From NCBI RefSeq assembly GCF_019968905.1, contig NZ_CP079946.1, forward strand, positions 1,550,001 to 1,614,000: a stretch of 64,000 bases of DNA, given 5' to 3'. The notes below the pieces were generated by a model. That model worked only from the letters and a program-made list of their open reading frames with translations, was not told where the DNA came from and made no database searches. The stretch is from Corallococcus sp. EGB. GTDB lineage: Bacteria; Myxococcota; Myxococcia; Myxococcales; Myxococcaceae. Shown here piece by piece: positions 9,187 through 16,972 of this stretch (positions are counted from its first letter, which is position 1; the number at the start of each line of letters is the position of its first letter). The translations under genes and the position numbers were made by a program.

Positions 9187-9712
9187 ATGACGTCCTTCAA
9201 GCACGGCTTGGTGGCCGCTTCCTGCCTGATGCTCGCGTCCACGTCCGCCCTCGCGGCGGCGCCCACCGGCCGCGCCAACCCGCGTCTGATGGGCGCGCGC
9301 GCCATCGTCGCGTGCGATGCCGTGGAGGAGTCCCGCGGCGTGGCCAGCATCTCGTTTCCCGCGGGCATCAGCGGCGTGGTGCCAGCGGCCGTCCGGACGT
9401 GGCCATCGCCACCATGTTCTACCTCTCGGGGGGATGACGCCGAGGCGGTCCTCGCCCGCACCGACGCGGGCGACACGGCCCAGCAGGCCATCGACCCCGT
9501 GTTCTCCGTGGATCCGCCTTGGGGACTACGACGGCCGCATGGATGGTACCTGGAACGACGCCGCCGAGCAGGCGCTGGATGACTTCAACTGGAACAACCT
9601 CTTCTTCCTCAAGCCCATCGTGGTGGTGAACGGCCAGCGGAAGGTCGACGGTCCGCTGGTCAACTCCCTGCGCGACGCGGACCCGCGGGCGCTCAAGCCC
9701 GCGACACCCTGA
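9187..9712 (+). pseudogene. Frame-broken gene for a secreted protein
   Basis: An open frame begins with a good signal peptide (residues 1-24 of the first frame, ending SALAA). It continues as plausible protein (RANPRLMGARAIVACDAVEE), then the coding signal switches frame at least three times: near 9385-9400, at a run of six G (9428-9433), and at a GGGG run (9521-9524). The last frame reads LGDYDGRMDGTWNDAAEQ and NNLFFLKPIVVVNGQRKV to a stop at 9712. Joined together, the pieces look like one secreted protein of about 170 residues. The family is not recognised. Two breaks sit at G runs, so sequencing error is possible as well as real decay. Confidence 0.6.
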
Positions 9713-9761
9713 GGCACCGGTGGTTTGACGGCTCCCGCATGGCGACGTCAAGCTCGCCGCC

Positions 9762-10943
9762 ATGCCCCGCGCCGACATCACCGACCTGTTCCTTATCGAC
9801 GACCTGCTGTCCGCCGAGGAGAAGGCCGCCCGCGACGCGGTGGCCCGCTTCGTGGACGCGGAGGTGCTGCCCATCATCGGGAAGCACTTCCGTGACGGCA
9901 CCTTCCCCGCGCACCTCATCCCGGGCCTGGCGGAGCTGGGCGTGCTGGGCGCGAACCTCCAGGGTTACGGCTGCGCGGGCATGAACACCGTCAGCTATGG
10001 CCTGGTGCTACAGGAGCTGGAGCGCGGCGACTCGGGCCTGCGCAGCTTCGCGTCCGTGCAGGGCTCGCTGTGCATGTTCCCCATCCACGCCTACGGCAGC
10101 GAGGAGCAGAAGACACGCTTCCTGCCGGCCATGGCGAAGGGACAGCTCATCGGCTGCTTCGGCCTCACCGAGCCGGACTTCGGCTCCAACCCCGGCGGCA
10201 TGCGCGCCCGCGCCCGGAAGGACGGTGACAGCTGGGTGCTCAACGGCACCAAGGCGTGGATCACCAACGGCTCCATCGCGGACGTCGCGGTGGTGTGGGC
10301 GAAGACGGACGACGGCGGCCCGGAGTCCGTGCGCGGCTTCCTGGTGGAGAAGGGGATGCCCGGCTTCAGCGCGCGTGAGATTCCCGGCAAGTTCTCCCTG
10401 CGCGCCTCGCGCACCAGCGAGCTGTCGTTCCAGGACGTGCGCGTGCCGGACCGCAACGTGCTGCCCGGCGTGGTGGGCCTCCGGGGGCCGCTGTCGTGCC
10501 TCAACAACGCCCGCGCGGGCATCGCGTTCGCGGTGACGGGCGCGGCCATCGCCTGCTTCGAGGGCGCGCGCGAATACGCGCTGGCCCGCACGCAGTTCGA
10601 CGGCAAGTCCATCGCCGGCTACCAGCTCACGCAGGAGAAGCTGGCGGACATGCTCCAGGAGATCGTCAAGGCGCAGCTGCTCAGCCTGCGGCTCGCGCGC
10701 CTCAAGGACGAAGGCAGGAGCAACCCCGTCATGGTGAGCCTGGCCAAGCGCAACAACGTGAAGAGCGCGCTCGACATCGCCCGGGTGGCCCGGAGCATCT
10801 ACGGCGCCAATGGCATCACGGACGACTACCCGCCCGTGCGCCACATGCTGAACCTGGAATCGGTCTTCACCTACGAGGGCACCCACGAGGTGCACACGCT
10901 GGTGCTGGGCAAGGCCATCACCGGCATCGACGCGTTCGGCTGA
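9762..10943 (+). CDS. gcdH: Glutaryl-CoA dehydrogenase-like acyl-CoA dehydrogenase
   Basis: 393 residues, the normal length of the family. The acyl-CoA dehydrogenase motifs are present: CFGLTEPDFGSNPGGM, WVLNGTKAWITNG and YALARTQFDGKSIAGYQLTQEKLADM. The C-terminal TYEGTHEVHTLVLGKAITG carries the catalytic glutamate E372 in the position used by glutaryl-CoA dehydrogenases, whose usual sequence is TYEGTHDIH. The enzyme should oxidise and decarboxylate glutaryl-CoA to crotonyl-CoA in lysine/tryptophan breakdown, using FAD and electron-transfer flavoprotein. The specificity call rests on overall similarity; a general short-chain acyl-CoA dehydrogenase is the alternative. The start ATG begins the homology. 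A strong hairpin follows the stop. Confidence 0.88.
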   Translation: MPRADITDLFLIDDLLSAEEKAARDAVARFVDAEVLPIIGKHFRDGTFPAHLIPGLAELGVLGANLQGYGCAGMNTVSYGLVLQELERGDSGLRSFASVQGSLCMFPIHAYGSEEQKTRFLPAMAKGQLIGCFGLTEPDFGSNPGGMRARARKDGDSWVLNGTKAWITNGSIADVAVVWAKTDDGGPESVRGFLVEKGMPGFSAREIPGKFSLRASRTSELSFQDVRVPDRNVLPGVVGLRGPLSCLNNARAGIAFAVTGAAIACFEGAREYALARTQFDGKSIAGYQLTQEKLADMLQEIVKAQLLSLRLARLKDEGRSNPVMVSLAKRNNVKSALDIARVARSIYGANGITDDYPPVRHMLNLESVFTYEGTHEVHTLVLGKAITGIDAFG

Positions 10944-10976
10944 GCCGCGCGCGGAACACCCGGTGGAAGCCGCGCG

Positions 10977-11010
10977 CCTCCCCTCGCTCCCGGACGGGAA
11001 GGAGGGGAGG
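10977..11010. terminator. Bidirectional terminator-like hairpin between gcdH and the DUF2058 gene
   Basis: Arms CCTCCCCTC and GAGGGGAGG (9 bp, perfect) enclose a second stem TCCCG/CGGGA with a 2-nt turn and matched 2-nt internal bulges. It lies in the 82-bp gap between two convergent genes and could end transcription from both sides. There is no long U tract. Confidence 0.6.
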
Positions 11011-11025
11011 GCACGGGAAGGAACG

Positions 11026-11907
11026 TCAGGACTGGGGGCCGCCTTCGCCCGACGGCTCGGACGACGGCTCGGATGCCGCGGCCTCGGAGGACGCGTCACC
11101 CTCGTCGGCGCCCTCCGCGGAGGCCTCGGGCTCGTCGGGCGTCTCGACCGCGGTGCCGGAGGCCTCTGCGGCCTGCTGGGCCTTGAGCTCCTCGTCGTTC
11201 ATGAAGCCGACGGGGTTCTCCTTGCGGTTGAGGAAGCGCACGGCCTTGGCGGACAGCGCGTACATCTGCTCGGCCACGGAGGCGGGCACCAGCGAGTGCT
11301 CGATCTGCGCGGGCTCCGGACGCTCGACCACGCCCAGTTCGCCGTCCTCCAGCTGCTTGGCCTGCGTGGGGCTCAGCTCCATCCGGCGCAGCTTTCCCTT
11401 GCGCGTCATGAAGTAGAACGCCGTCTCGCCCGGCTCCTGCGCCACCTGGGCGCCGAGCACCAGCTCGCGCAGGGCGCGGTCCAGCTCCACCTGCTTCTTG
11501 GACTCGGCGCGCTGGTAGGCCTTGGAGCCCGGCATGGGCGGCAGCTTGGGAATGGGCTTCTCCGTGGGAGCGCCCGGACGCGCGCCGCCACCGAAGCCGC
11601 CCTGCGGGCCACTCCGGAAGCCTCCGCCCTGGCGCGGCGGACCGCCCGCTCCCTGACGCGGGGGACCCCCGGCGCCGCGCGGCGGACCGCCACCGCCCTC
11701 GCGGCGCGGCGGACCTCCGCGGTCGTCGCGGCGCGGCGGGCCTCCGGCTGTCCGATTCTCATCACGTCCACGGGGGGCCGGGGCGCGTGGGGCGCTCCCC
11801 CGGTGGTCCTCCTGGCGCCGTGGCGGCGTGGGCGTGGCGTCGGACTTCTTGGCCTGCTCCTCGGAGACGAGGCCCGCTTTCAACAACTTGTCTCGCAGGT
11901 TCTGCAT
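11026..11907 (-). CDS. DUF2058 (YaiL-like) protein with RGG-like insert
   Basis: 293 residues. The N-terminus MQNLRDKLLKAGLVSEEQAKK and the core segment ending IEHSLVPASVAEQMYALSAK match the DUF2058 family, whose E. coli member is YaiL and which is annotated as nucleoprotein/polynucleotide-associated. Between them lies an unusual low-complexity stretch (about residues 50-110) made of GGPPR repeats, like eukaryotic RGG boxes. The C-terminus is an acidic Glu/Ser/Ala tail of about 45 residues. Basic and acidic tails around a small core suggest RNA or nucleoprotein binding in the cytoplasm; this is inference. A TAGAAC box 9 nt before the ATG may mark a leaderless start. E. coli YaiL is much shorter, about 170 aa. 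Confidence 0.8.
   Translation of the reverse strand: MQNLRDKLLKAGLVSEEQAKKSDATPTPPRRQEDHRGSAPRAPAPRGRDENRTAGGPPRRDDRGGPPRREGGGGPPRGAGGPPRQGAGGPPRQGGGFRSGPQGGFGGGARPGAPTEKPIPKLPPMPGSKAYQRAESKKQVELDRALRELVLGAQVAQEPGETAFYFMTRKGKLRRMELSPTQAKQLEDGELGVVERPEPAQIEHSLVPASVAEQMYALSAKAVRFLNRKENPVGFMNDEELKAQQAAEASGTAVETPDEPEASAEGADEGDASSEAAASEPSSEPSGEGGPQS
11625..11760. repeat. GGPPR-coding low-complexity repeats
   Basis: Degenerate 15-24 bp units on the minus strand encode successive GGPPR(Q/R/D/E) peptides within the DUF2058-like protein. They read in frame, so they are protein repeats, not a DNA element. Confidence 0.7.
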
Positions 11908-11916
11908 GGGTTGGGC

Positions 11917-11922
11917 GTTCTA
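11917..11922 (-). promoter_or_regulatory. Candidate -10 box (TAGAAC) of a leaderless DUF2058 transcript
   Basis: TAGAAC lies 9 nt before the ATG at 11907, and no ribosome-binding site lies between. It belongs to the recurrent start-proximal TANNNT pattern of this window. Confidence 0.35.
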
Positions 11923-12013
11923 TCCCTTGCACGGCCGCACGCAAGCCACCGCTTGCCGCTCCTGTCCCCCCCACGTAACTTCCCGCCCCCGCCGTCCTGG
12001 TCGTGGAGGTTCC

Positions 12014-13051
12014 GTGAGAAGTCTGACGAAGTCCGCCGTCGTCGCCCTGGTCCTGGCCGCCGCAGGCTGCTCCGACCCCGTGGACAAGGCGGCCAAGGCC
12101 CGCATCTTCTCGCCGGAGGACCCGCCCAAGGTGGTGGCTTCCGCGAAGGAGAAGCTGCCGCCGGAGGACGTCGCGGACAACCCCCAGGTCTCCCGCCGCA
12201 TCCTGGGCATGGACGCCGCGGAGGTGACCGAGCGGCTGGGGCCCCACTTCTTCCAGTCCACCCTCAGCTACGAGTGGGCCGGCCCCAACGGCAACAACCC
12301 CGTCAAGCTCACGGAGACGCGCTCCTTCCGCGCGGGCCCCGGGGGCGTCAACGGCGACTTCCACGGCATCCTGGAGAACTCGCGGGACCAGGGCCTGGAG
12401 GTGATGCGCGTGAAGGGCCAGGTCTTCGCCCGCAACCGCTACGGCCCGTACCGCCAGCGCCTGCGCGACCGCGGCATGGCGGAGCGCACCCGCACGGAGC
12501 TGACGGGCGCCATCCGCGACTTCGACAGCCTCTTCCAGGGCCGCATCAAGCTCACCCCCGCGGGCACCGTCACCCACGAGGGGCGCACCGCCTGGAAGTA
12601 CACCGTGTCCCTGGGCCCGGCCCAGGAGGCCTCCGCCGCCCGGAAGCTGCCCGCCGCCTTCACGCCCAAGAACGCGGACGAGACGACGAAGCGCCGCGCC
12701 AACTTCTTCGCGTACCGGCTGCCGCGCTCGTTGGAGGGCGAGGTGCTGGTGGACGCGGCCACCTCCGTCGTCCTCAAGGCCCGGCTGGACGGCCGCATCG
12801 GCGTGCCCCAGGAGAAGACCCCGGAGGCCGCGGAGCTGCGCATGACGCTGGAGTCCGCCCTGACGGACATCGGCAAGGACCCGCAGCTTCAGCCGCCCCA
12901 GGACTTCCTGCCGGACGCGGACAAGCCCCAGGGCATCGCGGACGCGCTGGACCACTTCGGCATCCAGCGCAAGAAGGCCGGGGACTCGCCCGGCACCCCG
13001 GGCGCCACGCCCGGCGCCCCCGACCCGGAAGACGAGGGCGAGGGCAACTGA
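12014..13051 (+). CDS. Lipoprotein, unknown function
   Basis: 345 residues from a GTG start with GGAGG 5 nt upstream. The N-terminus is a lipoprotein signal (lipobox LAAAGC, lipidated Cys near residue 17), so the mature protein is membrane-anchored, probably at the outer membrane. The body has no motif that I recognise. It alternates charged and aromatic residues (YEWAGPNGNN, WKYTVSLGPA), consistent with a beta-rich fold, and it ends in a Pro/Gly/Asp linker-like tail. The frame is open upstream, but the lipobox fixes the start. It diverges from the DUF2058 gene with about 106 bp between. A strong hairpin follows its stop. Confidence 0.8.
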   Translation: MRSLTKSAVVALVLAAAGCSDPVDKAAKARIFSPEDPPKVVASAKEKLPPEDVADNPQVSRRILGMDAAEVTERLGPHFFQSTLSYEWAGPNGNNPVKLTETRSFRAGPGGVNGDFHGILENSRDQGLEVMRVKGQVFARNRYGPYRQRLRDRGMAERTRTELTGAIRDFDSLFQGRIKLTPAGTVTHEGRTAWKYTVSLGPAQEASAARKLPAAFTPKNADETTKRRANFFAYRLPRSLEGEVLVDAATSVVLKARLDGRIGVPQEKTPEAAELRMTLESALTDIGKDPQLQPPQDFLPDADKPQGIADALDHFGIQRKKAGDSPGTPGATPGAPDPEDEGEGN

Positions 13052-13066
13052 CGCACCCCGCCGGAC

Positions 13067-13106
13067 CTCCAGGCCGTTGGAAGCCCTAAGGGTTTCCGGC
13101 CTGGAG
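13067..13106 (+). terminator. Long hairpin after the lipoprotein gene
   Basis: Outer arms CTCCAGGCC/GGCCTGGAG (9 bp, perfect) continue into GGAAGCCC/GGGTTTCC (one G-U pair) around a TAA loop, with a 3-nt bulge on the left side. It starts 16 nt after the stop codon. No U tract follows, so it may act as a 3' stabiliser or a Rho-independent-like terminator. Confidence 0.55.
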
Positions 13107-13234
13107 CGCCGTACGCCTTGGGGGCTGTGACGGCCGTGTCCTGCACGGACCCCCGTCCCGCCCGGAGCCTTCCCGCAAGTGCCTGACGCGGCTGGGGAAC
13201 CTCCCTGGCCCTGGCCTTGCTCTGGGGGGAGGCC

Positions 13235-13780
13235 ATGTTTCGTTCCGTCCTTCCCCTGGCGTGCGCCGGACTCGCACTCCTGGCGACCCCGGCCCTCGCT
13301 GAACCCGCCCGCAACCTGGGCATCACCGTCGCGCCGCTGGGGGCCTACGTGCTCCAGGGCGACGCGGAGGCGGGGCGCACCGTGGGCTACAGCGCGGGCC
13401 TGGGCTGGGCGTACCGCAAGCCGGGGGCGGTGCTGGAGGTGGGCGGGCACCTGGCGTCCAGCCGGCACCTGACGGAGGTGACGCCCATGTCCGTGCGCGT
13501 CGTGCCCCTGGGAGACACCCGGGTGCGCCCCTTCCTCGGGGTGGGGGCCAGCCTGCTGGTGCCCCACTCGCGGCCCCGGCCCGAGGCCCCGGACGCGCTG
13601 GGCACCCGCGTGCTCCAGGTGGGCTTCGAGCTCTGCGGCGGCGTGGGGCTGGAGCTGGGGGACAACCTCTTCCTCTCCGCCGAGGCGCGCTACCAGAACT
13701 TCTCCGCGAAGGGCGCCCCCCTCTCCGGGCAGCGGCAGAGCCTGCGCTCCACGTTCCTGGGGCTGGGTCTGCACCTGTAG
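13235..13780 (+). CDS. Small outer-membrane beta-barrel-like protein
   Basis: 181 residues with a signal peptide (about 1-23, ending ATPALA). The rest alternates hydrophobic and polar residues (YSAGLGWAYRKPGAVLEVGGHL, VRPFLGVGASLLV, LELGDNLFLSAEARYQNFS) and ends in LGLGLHL. That pattern fits an eight-stranded OmpA/OmpW-size barrel, though the last residue is Leu, not Phe. GGGGGGAGG just before the ATG supports this start over an in-frame ATG 18 nt upstream. Its function is unknown, and neither neighbour suggests an operon. Confidence 0.75.
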   Translation: MFRSVLPLACAGLALLATPALAEPARNLGITVAPLGAYVLQGDAEAGRTVGYSAGLGWAYRKPGAVLEVGGHLASSRHLTEVTPMSVRVVPLGDTRVRPFLGVGASLLVPHSRPRPEAPDALGTRVLQVGFELCGGVGLELGDNLFLSAEARYQNFSAKGAPLSGQRQSLRSTFLGLGLHL

Positions 13781-13835
13781 CTGTAGCGGCCGGGGCGGGT
13801 CGCTACAGACTGGCAGCGGCCTGTTGGAAGAAATT

Positions 13836-13863
13836 TTGACGGCCCCCTTGCGTCCTCTACAAT
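13836..13863 (+). promoter_or_regulatory. Sigma-70-type promoter for the small basic protein
   Basis: TTGACG (13836-13841), a 16-bp spacer and TACAAT (13858-13863) form a near-consensus housekeeping promoter about 70 bp upstream of the ATG at 13935. It is one of the best promoter matches in this GC-rich window. Confidence 0.65.
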
Positions 13864-13934
13864 CCTCGTCGGTTGCGGCCCAGACGCATCTGACATGCTC
13901 GGGTGTTCAGGCGTGCACAACAGAGGGAGCGGAG

Positions 13935-14285
13935 ATGGAGCGCAAGGTCGGAAGTAGCACGTTGACCGCGAAGGAGGTCAAGGCGGCGCTGGAGAAGTCC
14001 ACCACGCTGACGGCCGAGGAAGAGAAGGCCCTGCGCATGCGCCACGGCGCGGGCGCTCCCAGCCAGACCGCGCCGCTGCCCCGCGCCGCCGGTGCCAACG
14101 CGGAGCTCGCGGACGAGCTGCTCGTCATCGAGATGCAGCTGATGAAGGCCATGCGCGCGCGCACCGGCCAGACGCGCACGGCGGCCAACGCCGCCAAGGC
14201 GCCCGCCGCGGTCCGCACCCGCGAGACCCCGGCCAACGCGGCGAAGGACAAGATCGTCCGCGCGCTGCGCGCCAAGAAGAAGTAG
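13935..14285 (+). CDS. Small basic hypothetical protein
   Basis: 116 residues, lysine-, arginine- and alanine-rich. The N-terminal half is helical (LTAKEVKAALEKSTTLTAEEEKALRMRHG). The C-terminal half is Ala/Lys/Arg/Thr-rich (AANAAKAPAAVRTRETPANAAK) and ends ALRAKKK, recalling histone H1-like or HU-tail sequences. There is no signal peptide. DNA or RNA binding is possible but unproven. A GGGAG-type ribosome site precedes the ATG, and a near-consensus promoter lies about 70 bp upstream, so fairly strong expression is likely. A longer in-frame start at 13824 would overlap that promoter and is rejected. Confidence 0.7.
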   Translation: MERKVGSSTLTAKEVKAALEKSTTLTAEEEKALRMRHGAGAPSQTAPLPRAAGANAELADELLVIEMQLMKAMRARTGQTRTAANAAKAPAAVRTRETPANAAKDKIVRALRAKKK

Positions 14286-14296
14286 GGCCCGCGCCC

Positions 14297-15823
14297 CTAC
14301 TGATTGAGGATGGCCACGAGGCGTGCTCCCGCCTCGGGCAGCGCCAGCGGCGTGCCCGAGACCTCCGTGGCCAGTCCTTCCGCGTCGGCGGCGCCGCCCC
14401 GCGCGAAGAGCCCCTTGAGCCAGGTGAAGGCGGCGGGGTTGCGCCAGAAGTCCTCGTTGAACCGCTCCAGCAGGTGCGCGGTGAGCCGGGTCTCCAGGGC
14501 CCAGGCCCGCAGGTAGCGGGTGACATAGAGCTGCGAATCCACGTCATGCAGGAAGAAGCCCGGGTGCGGCTGCGCGAAGAGGGCGCGGCGCTGGCCGTCG
14601 GCGTACTCGTCCGCGCGGTCGGCGGAGGAGCCCTTCGTGGTGAGGGACAGCTCGTAGGACAGCTTCGCGCAGTGGCGGCGCAGCACGGCCAGGGCCTGGA
14701 ACGCGGCCAGGCGCACGACGTCCTTCGTCGTGCCGGACGGCAGGCCCAGGTAGCGCTTGAGCCAGGGCGGGGACAGCAGCAGCCGCTCGAAGGTGGCGGC
14801 GTACGCTTCCGTCACGGAGGCGTCGCCCAGGCGGCGCAGCTCCATGGGGGCGTCCGCGTCCACGTGGGCCAGGTGCCACGCGTGGCCCAACTCGTGGAGC
14901 AGGTCGCCCAGCGCGTCCATGCCGCTCCTGGGCTGGAGCACCAGGCGGATCTCGTCCGGCACGCGCACGGCGGCGACGAAGGGGCGTGACGCCTTGCCGG
15001 GGCGGGCCTCGTCGTCCAGGCGGATGCGGCCGCCGGCGTGGGGATGGAGCCCCCAGTCGGACAGCCAGCGCATCACGGCGGGGACGGTGTCCTCGCGGCG
15101 GAAGTGCGCGTCCATCCACGGGGCGCGCAGGGCATGCTGCACATCGTGGCGCCGTGCCTCGCCGCCGGGCAGGGGGCGCAGGTTGGGCTCCAGCTTGCGC
15201 AGCACGTAGGCCAGCACGTCGCGGTAGGCGTCCTCGGTGCGCCGGAGGGTCTCTTCGGCGGCCTCGGCCAGCTTGCCCGCGTCGATGCCGGTGACGTCCT
15301 GGCGCAGGGCGGGGTAGCTCGGGAAGCCCAGCACCTCCGCGGCCTGGAGGGCGGCGTCGCGCCGGTCTCCGTAGGGGCCCCGGTTCTCCCAGAGGAAGTT
15401 GCCGGCGCCGCGTTCCAGCAGGGCGCGGCGGGAGCGGCTGGGCTCGCGCGGAAGCTGGGACAGGGCCTGGGCCAGCGACAGCGTCGTGTCGTCCGCGGGG
15501 ATGTGGGAGCGGGCCTCCAGCGCGACGACGGCGTCCGCCGCGGGCAGGGCGAGCGACTCCTCCACCTGGGTGGCGATGAGCTCGCGCACCAGCCGGAGGC
15601 GGCGCAGGGCGACGGGGTCGGGGGCGTCCTTGCCCTGCGCGCGGGCGAGCGCCTCGTTGGCGGCGGCGAAGGTCTCCGGCGAGGACAGCTCCGGGAAGGA
15701 TGCGTACAGGCGCGCGACGGGGAGGTCCGGGGCGAGTCCGGCGCCGTAGCGGTACTGGAGGGTGGCCAGCTCGGCGAGGAAGTCATCCAGCCGCGACCGG
15801 ACGGAGAGCAGGGGGCGGTCCAT
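14297..15823 (-). CDS. M3-like zinc metallopeptidase
   Basis: 508 residues. The zinc-binding motif HELGHAWH lies near residues 309-316, with H, E and H in the HExxH layout, and EAYAATFE about 30 residues later can supply the third ligand glutamate as in gluzincins of the M3 oligopeptidase group. The rest is mostly helical, as expected for M3-like peptidases with an internal channel. There is no signal peptide, so it probably cuts peptides in the cytoplasm. It is shorter than classical thimet-type M3 enzymes (about 600-700 aa), so it belongs to a divergent subgroup. It diverges from the pseudouridine synthase unit. Confidence 0.82.
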   Translation of the reverse strand: MDRPLLSVRSRLDDFLAELATLQYRYGAGLAPDLPVARLYASFPELSSPETFAAANEALARAQGKDAPDPVALRRLRLVRELIATQVEESLALPAADAVVALEARSHIPADDTTLSLAQALSQLPREPSRSRRALLERGAGNFLWENRGPYGDRRDAALQAAEVLGFPSYPALRQDVTGIDAGKLAEAAEETLRRTEDAYRDVLAYVLRKLEPNLRPLPGGEARRHDVQHALRAPWMDAHFRREDTVPAVMRWLSDWGLHPHAGGRIRLDDEARPGKASRPFVAAVRVPDEIRLVLQPRSGMDALGDLLHELGHAWHLAHVDADAPMELRRLGDASVTEAYAATFERLLLSPPWLKRYLGLPSGTTKDVVRLAAFQALAVLRRHCAKLSYELSLTTKGSSADRADEYADGQRRALFAQPHPGFFLHDVDSQLYVTRYLRAWALETRLTAHLLERFNEDFWRNPAAFTWLKGLFARGGAADAEGLATEVSGTPLALPEAGARLVAILNQ

Positions 15824-15874
15824 GGCGGCGCGGAAGGTAACAGGAAGCCCGCGTCACGGCAGGGAGCACGCGCA

Positions 15875-15880
15875 TAGAGT
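15875..15880 (+). promoter_or_regulatory. Candidate -10 box (TAGAGT) before the leader ORF
   Basis: TAGAGT ends 8 nt before the ATG at 15889. A transcript starting near that ATG would begin with the 23-codon leader ORF and run on into the pseudouridine synthase gene. Confidence 0.4.
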
Positions 15881-15888
15881 GTCGCGCC

Positions 15889-15960
15889 ATGCTCTCCGCC
15901 CCCGCTGCCCGGCCGCGTGCCCCCCTGGAGTCCCCTCTGGACGGGGAGGGCGCGCGATGA
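15889..15960 (+). CDS. Possible 23-residue leader peptide upstream of the RluA-type gene
   Basis: A 24-codon frame from ATG 15889 to TGA 15958-15960. Its stop overlaps the ATG of the pseudouridine synthase in an ATGA, the arrangement used for translational coupling. The peptide is Ala/Pro/Arg-rich (starts MLSAPAARPRAP) and unlike any family I know. A TAGAGT box sits 8 nt upstream of its start. It could be a coupling or attenuation ORF, or it could arise by chance in GC-rich DNA. Confidence 0.4.
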   Translation: MLSAPAARPRAPLESPLDGEGAR

Positions 15961-16895
15961 AGCGCCGGACCTTCCGTGCGGGGGGGGCACACGTGGGGCG
16001 CGGGCTGGTGGAGGCGGTGGCCGCGGAGCTGGCGCTGCCGGTGGCGGATGTGCGGCGGCTGGTGGACGTGGGGGCCGTGTACGTGGCGGGGCGGCGCGCG
16101 CGGGACGGCGCCGTGAAGCTCCAGCCCGCGCAGGTGGTGACGGTGGTGCTGGAGGAGGCGGGGCAGAGTCCGCTGGAGGCAGAGCAGCCGGCGGCGCCCT
16201 TGCGCGTGCTGTTCGAGGACGCGGACGTCATCGCGGTGGACAAGCCCGCGGGCCTGAACGCGCAGCCCACGGAGGGGCGCGTGGGCGGAAGCCTGGTGGA
16301 CCTGGTGAGCGACCACCTGGGCCGGCAGGCGGGGCTGGTGCACCGGTTGGACCGGGAGACCTCCGGGGTGACGGTGTTCGGCAAGACGGCCGCCGCCACC
16401 TCCGCGCTGGCGGAGGCGTTCCGGGAGGGCACCGCGCGCAAGCGGTACCTCGCGGCGACGGGGCCGGGACTTCCGGCGGGCGGGACGGTGGACCTGCCCC
16501 TGTCGAAGGACCCCTCGCGGCCGGGACGCTGGCGGGCGACCCGCGCGGCCAATGGCGTGCCTGCGTGGACGGATTATCGGACGCTGTTCGCGGGGGAGGC
16601 GTTCAGCCTGGTGGAGCTGCTGCCCCGCACGGGGCGCACGCACCAGCTGCGGGCGCACCTGACGGCGCTGGGGAGGCCCATCCTGGGGGATGCGCGCTAT
16701 GGCGGCGCGGCGAGCGCCGGGAGCTTGAAGGCGCCGCGCTGCCTGCTGCACGCGCACGCGCTGGAGCTGGGCCATCCGCGCACGGGCCGGCCGCTGCGGC
16801 TGGAGGCGCCGGTGCCGGACGATTTGCGGGCGTTCTTCGAGGCGGCGGGGGGGCGCATCCCCGAGGGGCCCATCGTGGCCGTGGAGGCGCCCTGA
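15957..16895 (+). CDS. RluA-family RNA pseudouridine synthase
   Basis: 312 residues. HRLDRETSG (129-137) holds the catalytic aspartate D132 of the RluA/C/D family. VDKPAGLNAQP, RKRYLA and ELLPRTGRTHQLRAHL are the other family blocks. Residues 1-70 look like a weak S4-type RNA-binding region. The enzyme should isomerise uridine to pseudouridine in rRNA or tRNA; which site cannot be told from sequence. The ATG at 15957 has a GGGGAGGG ribosome site, and it overlaps the stop of a possible 23-codon leader ORF. The gene stands between a divergent peptidase and the giant TPR protein. Confidence 0.9.
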   Translation: MKRRTFRAGGAHVGRGLVEAVAAELALPVADVRRLVDVGAVYVAGRRARDGAVKLQPAQVVTVVLEEAGQSPLEAEQPAAPLRVLFEDADVIAVDKPAGLNAQPTEGRVGGSLVDLVSDHLGRQAGLVHRLDRETSGVTVFGKTAAATSALAEAFREGTARKRYLAATGPGLPAGGTVDLPLSKDPSRPGRWRATRAANGVPAWTDYRTLFAGEAFSLVELLPRTGRTHQLRAHLTALGRPILGDARYGGAASAGSLKAPRCLLHAHALELGHPRTGRPLRLEAPVPDDLRAFFEAAGGRIPEGPIVAVEAP

Positions 16896-16957
16896 GCGGC
16901 AGGAACACCGGGGCTTTTCGCGCGCGGACAGAGTGCCCTCGTCGCGCGCATCGTGTG

Positions 16958-16963
16958 TAGACT
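16958..16963 (+). promoter_or_regulatory. Candidate -10 box (TAGACT) of the giant TPR gene
   Basis: TAGACT lies 9 nt before the ATG at 16973 and there is no Shine-Dalgarno site, which fits a leaderless start. Confidence 0.4.
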
Positions 16964-16972
16964 GGGGGCTTC

